A stretch of 51,426 bases of DNA from positions 1 through 51,426 of the forward strand of contig DBTR01000060.1 in the NCBI GenBank assembly GCA_002307145.1, read 5' to 3'. A program made the translations under genes and the position numbers. Below the pieces are notes generated by a model that worked only from the letters and a program-made list of their open reading frames with translations, was not told the DNA's origin and searched no databases. The stretch is from Rhodospirillum sp. UBA1311. Lineage in GTDB: Bacteria; Pseudomonadota; Alphaproteobacteria; Rhodospirillales; Rhodospirillaceae. How positions within the stretch are numbered: position 1 is the first letter of the stretch; each line of letters starts with the position of its first letter. Below, piece after piece: positions 8,020 through 16,044 of this stretch.

Positions 8020-10187
8020 TCTCGAAAGTTCCGGAACGAAAGGCGGGAACACCCGACAATTTTACGTGGCTCGCGATGTATATCGCTGCGGCCAAGGATC
8101 CCGGCGAAAAGCTCGATAAGCTCTGGATCGCCAACTGCAACGCCGGCGACGATCTCGATCACCTAAAATACGCTTGCTACGAGGTGGAGGCGATCCGGAC
8201 GCAGAAGCCCGATATCGCGGAAAAGACGTACCATTTCATCGTGTCGTTCCGGCCGGGCGATCGTGAAAAGCTGTCGGCGCAGGATATCAAGGACATCGAG
8301 CGCGAGTTCGCGGAAGCGCTCGGTTTCGGCGACCACCAGCGCGTCGCCGGCACCCACATCAATACCGACCACTTCCACCTGCACGTGGCAATCAACAAGG
8401 TCCATCCGGTAACGCTCAACGTGCGATCGCCATTCAACGATTACAGCATCCGGGACCGGGTTTGTCGCCGAATGGAAAAGAAATACGGCCTCGCCGTCGA
8501 CCGCGGTAAAGAGCAAGGCAGCAGGCAGGAGCTCAGCGCCACCGCGCGCGACCTCGAGGCGCGGACGTGGCAACAGAGTTTCGAGGGGCATGTGATCGAG
8601 AACAAAGCCGACATGCTCACGGCGATCGGTGGAGCCAGCACCTGGCGGGACATGCACCAGGCGCTGAGCAGTTTCGACATTGGCATCAAACGTCACGGTG
8701 CCGGGTTGGTGCTCTACCACCTCGGCGGCGTCAAAGCCGCGACGATGAAGGCGAGCAGTCTCGATCGCTCGTGCTCCCTGAAAGCTCTTCAGGATCGCCT
8801 CGGTCCCTACGAACCTGCAGAGCGACGCGAGCAGGAGGCTGCCGGGGCACGTCCCGATGCGCCGCAGCCGCGTCGGCCGTACACCGCACGTCCGCTGATC
8901 CGGCATCCGGGGCAAGACCGCCTCTGGCGCACATACTCGCAGCAGAAGCCGCTGCCGGGCGTGGCGGGCTTCCTCCGCCGCAACTTCCTATCGGCCCGCG
9001 CTTGGCGCGATTACCTCCTCGCGGACGCGCACAAGGACGCGATGGCGATGGCGGTGATCATCACCTACCGCGAGTTCCTGCACAGTCTCACGAAAGCTCC
9101 CGTACAAACATCCCATGCCCCAAAGTCGATAGTGCCGGCGCTACGCCACTGGTTCCATGAACTGCCTTGGGAGACGCCCGATACCGCTGGCCTTCATCCC
9201 GACTACCTCGAAGGCGTCGGGATGAAGATCGACGGCGACAATCGGGTGGTGCTCCCGATGCGCGACCGTGAGGGGCAAACCTGGGCGTTGCGCGCGATCG
9301 ACGACCGGGGCCGGACGTGCGACATGGGCGAGGCGCACTCGGCGCCGCAGGGATTGCGACACGTCCTCGACAAGAACCGGCTCCTGGCGATCGACACGGA
9401 GGGAGGGACGCCGGCATGGAGTGGCCCGATCGTCGTGGCGACCGACTGCGCGGCGGCCGTGCGGATCCACAAGACCACCGGCGCGCCGGTGGTGATCGCG
9501 GCGCGCGGCAACGACCTGAAGCCGATCGCCGGCGAACTGCGCGCCCGGCACCCGAAAGCGCGAATCACGATCGTTTCCGATCGCCATCCTCAAGCAGCGG
9601 CGAAGGTCGCGCAGGCGATCGGCGGCACAGCGACCTCGGCCGAAAAGGCGATCGCCAGCGTCACCAGCTGGTGGGCGGAGGTGTCGGCGGCGAAAGGGCA
9701 TGGTGCGACGGTCAGCAACCGCACCGCGGAAGATATGGGCGCGTTCGTAGAAGATGCGCTGTCGGCAAGCGACGTGATCGCTGCACGGCCGATCACGCCG
9801 TCCGGGGTGAAGGAACAGCGCAACAAGGCGGCGACCGTTGGCCATGTTGTGACGGTCGGCCGACACACGGCTGAAGCGATGGGGGCAATTCCGGACGATG
9901 GGCTGTCGATCGACGATGCATGGACTGCACGCCCCCAACTCCCGCAGAAGGCGGGAGAGAAGGCCGTCGCGGTCGCGAGTAGAGGAGAGGCGGCCGAGGT
10001 AGCAGCACGGTCGGTGGACCTCCTGGGTGCATTTCACGATCTTGCCGTGTCGCCTGAAGACGCGGAAGCGTTGCTCAAGCCTTCCACACCCGTGAAGACC
10101 GGGACGGTGGCGAAGGGCAAAGAGATGCAGGGAGCTGACAAGAAGCTTCCCGCGGAATCAAGGCCCGAGCGGGGAATCAAGATGTAG
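8016..10187 (+). CDS. MOBP/TraI-like relaxase with degenerate Toprim domain and repeat tail
   Basis: The protein has 723 residues. The N-terminal ~200 residues form the relaxase domain, with the metal-binding motif HINTDHFHLHVAINKVHP at about residues 113-130. Relaxases nick oriT and pilot the strand into the recipient. Residues ~395-530 resemble the primase-Toprim region of the ArdC-type protein upstream, but the catalytic AEG is replaced by ATD and the DND by SDR, so it is probably inactive. The tail after residue 560 has three units about 48 residues apart containing AEDMGAFVEDAL, AEAMGAIPDDGL and VDLLGAFHDLAV. A related unit occurs in the 63-residue protein at 4659. It is the last gene of the operon. 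Confidence 0.88.
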   Translation: MISKVPERKAGTPDNFTWLAMYIAAAKDPGEKLDKLWIANCNAGDDLDHLKYACYEVEAIRTQKPDIAEKTYHFIVSFRPGDREKLSAQDIKDIEREFAEALGFGDHQRVAGTHINTDHFHLHVAINKVHPVTLNVRSPFNDYSIRDRVCRRMEKKYGLAVDRGKEQGSRQELSATARDLEARTWQQSFEGHVIENKADMLTAIGGASTWRDMHQALSSFDIGIKRHGAGLVLYHLGGVKAATMKASSLDRSCSLKALQDRLGPYEPAERREQEAAGARPDAPQPRRPYTARPLIRHPGQDRLWRTYSQQKPLPGVAGFLRRNFLSARAWRDYLLADAHKDAMAMAVIITYREFLHSLTKAPVQTSHAPKSIVPALRHWFHELPWETPDTAGLHPDYLEGVGMKIDGDNRVVLPMRDREGQTWALRAIDDRGRTCDMGEAHSAPQGLRHVLDKNRLLAIDTEGGTPAWSGPIVVATDCAAAVRIHKTTGAPVVIAARGNDLKPIAGELRARHPKARITIVSDRHPQAAAKVAQAIGGTATSAEKAIASVTSWWAEVSAAKGHGATVSNRTAEDMGAFVEDALSASDVIAARPITPSGVKEQRNKAATVGHVVTVGRHTAEAMGAIPDDGLSIDDAWTARPQLPQKAGEKAVAVASRGEAAEVAARSVDLLGAFHDLAVSPEDAEALLKPSTPVKTGTVAKGKEMQGADKKLPAESRPERGIKM

Positions 10188-10347
10188 CATCTCTTCTCAA
10201 AGTGGTACGTCGGCGGCGGGAAATTGAACCCAAAGGATAACTTTCCGCACTCACCGCCAGTTGTGCATTCTCTTCCATTCCGCTAACGATAAGGAGTTCT
10301 TTGGTGGCCCAACGACAGGGCGAGGTAATTCAAGGAGTTGGAGTGGG

Positions 10348-13300
10348 ATGCGCAAAAAACAGGAGAAGGACCCATCCCGGCTGGCCATTGAGAACGGGCG
10401 CACCACCACAATTCCTTTGATCGCTCGGCTTGCGCACGAGATACCCAGGCCCAGAGATTGGCAAGCGTTCCAGCGAAACTCTGTCCTACTTTTCCGGTCG
10501 GAACTGAATGACCCCAATGCTCAGGAATATGGGCGAGGCGGTCAGGATCAGGGTGGCATTGATGTTCTGGGGAAGCGCAACGGTAATCCAGACCATTATG
10601 TGGGTATTCAGTGTCGGCACGTCATTAAGCCGCTCAAGGAAGCGAAGATACTGGCGGATTGCCGGGCTGCGCTCGCCCTCAAGGCTGAAATCAAGGAACT
10701 CATTTTCGCGACGACGGCACCAAACGATACTCATGCAACCGACGCGGCTATCGCGGTCGAGCGGAAACTCCGCGATGAGGGGTATAAACTCACTGTCGTA
10801 ATTTACGGCTGGGAGGCCCTGCAAACACTCATCGCAAGCCATGAGGTGGCGTACGCTGCTTTCTGCCCTTCCATTGTAGCGAGCACCGCACTTCAGAGCC
10901 CCCTTCAACCGAAGCAATTCACTCCCTCCACCACCGAGATTGCCGACGAGATTGTCGCTCGAATGATGGAACAGATGCGGCAAAGTGGATTAGTAGGCCC
11001 ACCCGCCGAGGTCGGGGTGGATGGAGCATCCGACGAAGACCCGGGCCTTCACGCAAGGATTGATACCTACCGTGACTTGTTCAGAGATCAACACGAGCTT
11101 CTGATCGCCGAAAAATACTTGCTCGCTCTCTTGGAGAAAGAACCACTCGACGGCAAACCATGGGCGCGTTTTCGGATCGAGACCAACCTCGGCTCTATCG
11201 CCTTGGGGCTAGGTAGGGAGGAGGACGGCGCGGCTCGGTTTGAAAAGGCCCACAGCTTGCGGCCGAATGACCCTAAGGCTATTGCCAATTTGGCACTCGC
11301 CCGCACTATCCAAGGCGACTACAAACAAGCGATGGAACTTGCTACCCAGGCGCTAAATGGGTCGCCGCGAGCAGATCACGCGGTCGCGTATCTCCTTCAG
11401 GCTGCTGCCCGATCCAATTGGGATGGGAACCCTGCATCCCTTATTCCCGATGATCTCGTGGGCAGTAAGGATGCTGATGTTGGCCTTGCCGAATTCCTTC
11501 GGCGTCGAGACATCCCTGGCTGGGCCGAGCAAACGCTCGACATTTGTCGGCGACACCCAGCCGCGGAAGAGTTTCAGCCCATCTGTGCAATAGCCGTTCT
11601 GGCGATTGCACTCGATGCAGGATTGTTGGCTGTTGGCGGCCGCTGCCCCGTCACCTTAGCCGAGCTCAACCAAGCAGCCGATCAGATGAAGACAATAGCG
11701 GAACGGTGTCTTCAGATCGGGTTCGCGGATAAGCATGACTTAACTGCATACCTGAACAATGCAGCCCTCTTGCTCCGCCTATGCGACCGCCACAGTGAGT
11801 GCGAAAGCCTTTTGACTGACGGAATCCAGGTGGTGCGGGATGATCCGCAGCTTCGCCGGCTGCTAGCTTTGTCGCAAGTGTCGCTCGAACGAAGAAAAGA
11901 TGCCCTCACGACGCTTGCCGCCGATGATGACGATGAAAATAGATTGCTTTCCGCCGAATTAACCGCGGAACACGATCCAGACGCCGCACTTGAGGCTGTG
12001 CTATCGCTCGACCCTGCAAAGCTCGATCCACGACTTGCCGAAATACGCTTTGGTCTGATGGGCGAATTGGCTCTGCGAACCGGGCATAGCGCTGTCTTCA
12101 AGGACGCTATCACAAACCTGCGGCAAAGTGCCCCCAATGATGTGACGGCGTCGATCCTGGAGTTACGCAGCGAAAAGGTTGGCCTGGACGTAGAGGTACT
12201 TCAAGATCGCCTGCGAAATATTGCAAGTACATTACCCGATGAGGCGAACTTTGGTGATCGTTTTATCCTGGCAGAGGAACTCCGAGGCGAAGGGCTTCCT
12301 GACGAGGCCGCTAGACTGCTTGAGCCCTACGTTGATTTGAATCGCCCAAACGCTGCGACATTCCTGTATCTCGAGAGTTTAGCTTCTGCTCGGCGAGATG
12401 AAGCTTTTCGCGAGGCGCTGAATGCGGCGTCCCCCCTCGTTCGTAGCACGCCCAGGATACTCTGGGCTGTGGCAAGCCACGCATGGAATATCGGTGATCT
12501 TCTCGGGGCCTACACCGCTATCGAGGAATTGCTCAAGATTGATCCTGAAAATGCCTCTGCGAGGCTTTTAAAAATCGAAATTTTGGTCCGACAGGACCGT
12601 TCTTCCGATTTGCTCGCGGAACTTGATAAGCCAATCGAGCTGCTATTGTGGACTCGCTTGCAGGATCGGTTCCGCGTGGCGTCGTTGCTCGGGTTCTTCG
12701 GGTACATCGACCGGGCCGCCGAACTATCTTATAAGCTCTTCCTCGAGCACCGTGACAACTCACAAGCATGGATGACCCTTTCTATGCTTGTGCTTGAGCT
12801 GGGTCGCGAAGCCGAGACAAAACGTTGGGACGTTCCCGTTGTCGCGCCTAACGTCGCTATTGACCTCCAGTTTGAGGATGGTCGGACGCAATTTCTTATC
12901 GTCGAACCGGATGCCGGCCTACGACGGCTCGATGACGAAGCCTGGGAGCCGGACCATCCGCTCGTGCAAGCACTAATTGGCCTAGCTGCGGGGGATCGAT
13001 TTACAGATCCCAATGGGTGCGACGGAACGATAGTAGCACTCCGCCACAAGTACGTGGCCCGGCTACATTACGTGATGGAGCGTCACGAAAAGCGCTTTCC
13101 ACAGATTTTTGGCTTTCGTAGCATCGAATTTGACCCCGAAAGCCCCGACGGTCTCGACGAGCTCATTGGTGAGCTTAAGGCCAGACGTGAGTGGATCGAA
13201 GGGGAGCAGGAGCGTTACGTTAAGGGACCATGGCCGCTGGGAATCCTGGCTCATCGCTTGGGACTAGATGTCATTGAAGTGGCGTATGGCCTTGCTTCGC

Positions 13301-14289
13301 AGGGGACAAAGCTGAAGGTTGCTCTCGGCAACGTGGCCGAGCGCAATACCGCGAGGGCAGCGATAAAGGCCAATCAGCAAGCTGGGTGCGTACTGGACCT
13401 TTTGGCCTTCTGGACAGCGTGGAAACTTCAAGCCCTGGACACGATTGCAAGCGTTTGTGGTCCCATCCACTTGCCTCAAGGCATACTGGATCGTCTCCGC
13501 GCCAGAAGAGAGAAGATCGAGTTATCCATCCATGATGGCTTACGCTCCGCCCAGTATGATCACGGGAAAATTGCCGTTCGGGAAATTCCGCCGGAAACAG
13601 TCCGAGCGTGGCGAGACGATGTTGACCAAGCGATTGCTTGGGCTGAGAGAAACGCCCAGATTGATCCGGTCGTCGCCGGAGAAGAGCTGTCGGCATCGCT
13701 ACGCCAACATCTACGGGAAGGTCGTTCAGATATCTTCGACAGTTTGGTGCTGGCGATGCACCGAGGCTTTATTCTAGTCTCGGATGATTTTCCGACCCGG
13801 GATCTTCTCCCCCTCTTCGGAGGGAAAGATGCCGTTTGGCTGCACGCCGTATTCAGCGCAGCAGTGGATAATGGCCTCATCGATCTCCCCAACTATGTCC
13901 GTTGGTTGGCCTACCTTGTCGATGCAGGCCACGACTACCTCGGTGTCTCGGGCCCAGCGCTCGTGCAAGCACTCCGAATGGATGCGACGGAGGGGAATGC
14001 CCCTGGTTACTTATTTACGACCTTGGCCAAGGTCATTGGCGGAAAGAACGCTGACCCACGCTCTCATGTCCGGGCGTGTTTGAATTTTCTTGGCAACGTT
14101 TGGATGGACCCCAGCACCGAAGCGTCTCGTAAACCCGCCACGAGCTTGCTTCTACGACGACTGCTCCATGAGCGGTGTGACGATTATGGGGTTATATTGG
14201 GCCTTCTGCTGAAGCACGTTAAAAGCAGCTCTCAACTCGCCAACTACGTCCACGGTTGGGCACGAGGTCATTTCATTGGAATTCAATGA
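10348..14289 (+). CDS. Restriction-endonuclease-fold protein with long TPR-like helical region
   Basis: The protein is about 1313 residues from ATG 10348; an in-frame ATG at 10261 is an alternative. Residues 45-95 resemble the catalytic core of Mrr-like PD-(D/E)XK nucleases: EYGRGGQDQGGIDVLG followed by YVGIQCR. Asp72 and Gln88 are present, but the usual Lys of QxK is Arg90. Residues ~250-800 are TPR-like helical repeats, such as ARFEKAHSLRPNDPKAIANL. The C-terminal 500 residues are helical and unassigned. Codon use and GC are lower than in the transfer genes. Large nuclease-TPR proteins in such positions are often anti-phage or anti-plasmid effectors; that role is inferred here. Confidence 0.75.
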   Translation: MRKKQEKDPSRLAIENGRTTTIPLIARLAHEIPRPRDWQAFQRNSVLLFRSELNDPNAQEYGRGGQDQGGIDVLGKRNGNPDHYVGIQCRHVIKPLKEAKILADCRAALALKAEIKELIFATTAPNDTHATDAAIAVERKLRDEGYKLTVVIYGWEALQTLIASHEVAYAAFCPSIVASTALQSPLQPKQFTPSTTEIADEIVARMMEQMRQSGLVGPPAEVGVDGASDEDPGLHARIDTYRDLFRDQHELLIAEKYLLALLEKEPLDGKPWARFRIETNLGSIALGLGREEDGAARFEKAHSLRPNDPKAIANLALARTIQGDYKQAMELATQALNGSPRADHAVAYLLQAAARSNWDGNPASLIPDDLVGSKDADVGLAEFLRRRDIPGWAEQTLDICRRHPAAEEFQPICAIAVLAIALDAGLLAVGGRCPVTLAELNQAADQMKTIAERCLQIGFADKHDLTAYLNNAALLLRLCDRHSECESLLTDGIQVVRDDPQLRRLLALSQVSLERRKDALTTLAADDDDENRLLSAELTAEHDPDAALEAVLSLDPAKLDPRLAEIRFGLMGELALRTGHSAVFKDAITNLRQSAPNDVTASILELRSEKVGLDVEVLQDRLRNIASTLPDEANFGDRFILAEELRGEGLPDEAARLLEPYVDLNRPNAATFLYLESLASARRDEAFREALNAASPLVRSTPRILWAVASHAWNIGDLLGAYTAIEELLKIDPENASARLLKIEILVRQDRSSDLLAELDKPIELLLWTRLQDRFRVASLLGFFGYIDRAAELSYKLFLEHRDNSQAWMTLSMLVLELGREAETKRWDVPVVAPNVAIDLQFEDGRTQFLIVEPDAGLRRLDDEAWEPDHPLVQALIGLAAGDRFTDPNGCDGTIVALRHKYVARLHYVMERHEKRFPQIFGFRSIEFDPESPDGLDELIGELKARREWIEGEQERYVKGPWPLGILAHRLGLDVIEVAYGLASQGTKLKVALGNVAERNTARAAIKANQQAGCVLDLLAFWTAWKLQALDTIASVCGPIHLPQGILDRLRARREKIELSIHDGLRSAQYDHGKIAVREIPPETVRAWRDDVDQAIAWAERNAQIDPVVAGEELSASLRQHLREGRSDIFDSLVLAMHRGFILVSDDFPTRDLLPLFGGKDAVWLHAVFSAAVDNGLIDLPNYVRWLAYLVDAGHDYLGVSGPALVQALRMDATEGNAPGYLFTTLAKVIGGKNADPRSHVRACLNFLGNVWMDPSTEASRKPATSLLLRRLLHERCDDYGVILGLLLKHVKSSSQLANYVHGWARGHFIGIQ

Positions 14290-14632
14290 TCGGAAGCTTG
14301 CGGTAAGTTCACCCCTCTAGCTCCCAAACAAGGGAGAGTCCTCTCTCTCGCACGCAGCCAATCCTTGTCGGCGGATGCGGCGATTAGCTCTGTCGCTAAT
14401 CTAAAGGAGAGGCAGGAAGAGCCGTTGGGGAGGCTGGATTGAAGGCCTCCACCGCAGGAGCCGGAAAAAGTCCACTCTCGCGCCGGTCGCGGTTACCGTC
14501 GTTGGGCTGTGAAGTTTTGGCGACGATTAAGGCGATGAACGGTTGCCCCAGGCACACGCATTCCCGTAGACCTAGACGAGTCTCCCTCAAACCCAGAAGG
14601 GAGTGTCGTTGCTTCCGCATGGATAAATTGAC
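14290..14632. other. Non-coding gap with one hairpin
   Basis: I see no convincing gene in this 343-bp stretch. A 7-bp inverted repeat, GATTAGC (14382-14388) and GCTAATC (14395-14401), encloses a 6-base loop. A short GAGAG/CTCTC pair lies near 14332-14346. These may be transcriptional signals for the next gene. No clear promoter is visible. Confidence 0.4.
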
Positions 14633-15640
14633 ATGGAAGATCTTCCCTCTCCGGCAAACGTTGTTTGGGCGGATCCGCCGGTTACGCCGGAAATGCTCCG
14701 CGATCTTCTGCAGATCGAGTGTCCACGCGGTGCAATCATGATCCAGGGCATCGCCCGCGAAACGAAATTATGGCCGAAGGGTCCGTTCGTTTACGGGCGT
14801 CTGGAGTTGGGCGGCGCGTCGGTGAGATTCCGCGCTCCGCCGGAGGTTGCGCCAGGTGAAGGCGAAGCGGTGATGATGCGAGGCGTGCTTCGAATCGAGC
14901 AAGCGACAAAGAATGGCGAGAACTGGCGCGCAACGCATCAGGTCACACTCTTCGGGAGCGTCGTAGGGACGTGGGAAGCCCGGCAGTCGACCGCAGTTCG
15001 GAGCGACGATCTCTGCCCGCGTGAGGCCCGAACTTCGCTCGGGGAAGTCATGGCAGCCGACGGCCTAGAGAAGCTGGTGATTATCGCGACAGACACCGCG
15101 CGGCGCGACATCTTGCAGTCTCTGTATGACGGGGAGATCGACGGGGCACCGGAATTTATCGAGGCGAACTTCGGCTCTCGTGAGGAATTCCTGGCGGTAC
15201 TTGGGGATCTCCGCAGTCGGCGAGATATTGGCGCGCTTGGGATCGCACGAGGTGGTGGTGGCGGACAGGAAATCATCGGGGATTCACACGAGATAATCGA
15301 CTGCCTAAACCGCATGGGCTTCCCGTACTACGTCGCCCTCGGCCACGCTTCAAACATCTGGCTTATCGACAAGCACGCCGATCAATCGTTCCCCACTCCA
15401 TCGGCCTTCGGTACCGCAATTGCGCGCGCCGTCGGTGAGTGGGAATTTCAGCGACGGGAAATCCGGGAACGGGTCGATCTGGAAGCTCAGACCGAGGAAC
15501 TCAAGGGACGCATCAGCACCTTGGAAGCAGAGCGCCACCAAGGAATAAGGATCACCTATCCAAAGCTGATTTTCATCGTCAGTGGCCTGATCGCTGCATT
15601 TGCTTGGGCGCTGCGGGGACTCCCGATCGCGCATCCCTGA
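14633..15640 (+). CDS. ExoVII large-subunit-like protein with C-terminal membrane anchor
   Basis: The protein has 335 residues. Residues ~30-115 resemble the OB fold at the start of XseA (IMIQGIARETK, VMMRGVL). Residues ~140-285 carry motifs like the XseA catalytic region: IARGGGGGQEI, then ALGHASNIWLID and TPSAFGTAIARAV, comparable to GRGGG, VGHExD and TPSAAA of exonuclease VII. A coiled coil at ~285-310 is much shorter than in XseA. A single membrane helix follows at ~313-330 (LIFIVSGLIAAFAWAL). Normal XseA is about 400-450 residues, soluble and paired with XseB; no xseB is nearby. It may be a membrane-tethered nuclease for foreign DNA. No good ribosome site precedes the ATG, so the start is less certain. 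Confidence 0.7.
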   Translation: MEDLPSPANVVWADPPVTPEMLRDLLQIECPRGAIMIQGIARETKLWPKGPFVYGRLELGGASVRFRAPPEVAPGEGEAVMMRGVLRIEQATKNGENWRATHQVTLFGSVVGTWEARQSTAVRSDDLCPREARTSLGEVMAADGLEKLVIIATDTARRDILQSLYDGEIDGAPEFIEANFGSREEFLAVLGDLRSRRDIGALGIARGGGGGQEIIGDSHEIIDCLNRMGFPYYVALGHASNIWLIDKHADQSFPTPSAFGTAIARAVGEWEFQRREIRERVDLEAQTEELKGRISTLEAERHQGIRITYPKLIFIVSGLIAAFAWALRGLPIAHP

Positions 15641-15670
15641 ACGAACCGCGAGCCAACTTCCATCGTCCTA

Positions 15671-15695
15671 AAGCCGCCTTTCGGGGCGGCTTTTT
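15671..15695 (+). terminator. Rho-independent terminator
   Basis: An 8-bp stem, AAGCCGCC and GGCGGCTT, encloses a 6-base loop and runs into a T-tract (TTTTT). It lies 30 bp after the ExoVII-like gene and would end that transcript. Confidence 0.85.
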
Positions 15696-15841
15696 CGGCC
15701 TGACGGCGTGGCGTCGTCGTGACGGCGAGGCTTGGGCCGAAGCCTGATCGAGGGCGAATCGCCCTTCCCCGGATAGGCTTGCCGATCCACCGCGTTGAGC
15801 GCCCGCAGGGTGCGAATAAGCCAGGACGCCGCCTCAGCGGC

Positions 15842-15861
15842 GGCGCGGTGATATCACCGCG
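15842..15861. promoter_or_regulatory. Perfect 20-bp palindrome, candidate recombination core or operator
   Basis: The sequence GCGCGGTGATATCACCGCGC equals its own reverse complement. It lies about 180 bp upstream of the recombinase start. Serine recombinases bind inverted half-sites around a central dinucleotide, so this could be an att or res core. It could equally be an operator. Its centre resembles the palindrome at 28261-28276. Confidence 0.45.
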
Positions 15862-15886
15862 CATGTCCTGCCATAGAACGACGGGC

Positions 15887-15970
15887 GGAAGTTCGGCGGT
15901 AAATCGACCGAACTTCGACTGCATGGACCGAGAACGACCGAACTTCGACTGCACTTCGACCGAACTTCGA
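15887..15970. repeat. Array of 9-19-bp repeats upstream of the serine recombinase
   Basis: CGACCGAACTTCGACTGCA occurs at 15904-15922 and again at 15934-15952, exactly 30 bp apart. A shortened copy, CGACCGAACTTCGAC, is at 15956-15970. An inverted partial copy, GAAGTTCGG, lies at 15887-15895. The array ends 75 bp before the recombinase start and is well placed to be a binding site for the recombinase or for a repressor. Confidence 0.7.
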
Positions 15971-16044
15971 CCGTATGCACGCATTTGCATGCCGCGAGCT
16001 CGGTCCTCTTGCCTTCCGGTCATGGCGTTGCGATAACCTCGCAC

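Larger units (their letters stand above)
15696..16044. other. Recombinase leader region, rich in dyads
   Basis: This gene-free stretch before the serine recombinase contains a GGGCGA/TCGCCC hairpin near 15753-15765 nested within AAGCCT/AGGCTT arms. It also contains the perfect 20-bp palindrome at 15842 and the repeat array at 15887-15970, listed separately. An ATGCA/TGCAT pair lies at 15974-15989. The density of dyads fits operators or attachment and recombination sites. Confidence 0.5.

Noticed and set aside
10188..10347. oriT in the gap after the relaxase
   Set aside because: GGATAA-like bases are present, but no convincing nic consensus with flanking inverted repeat was seen.
15887..15970. 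CRISPR array
   Set aside because: There are only two full copies plus fragments, spacers are very short, and no cas genes are present.
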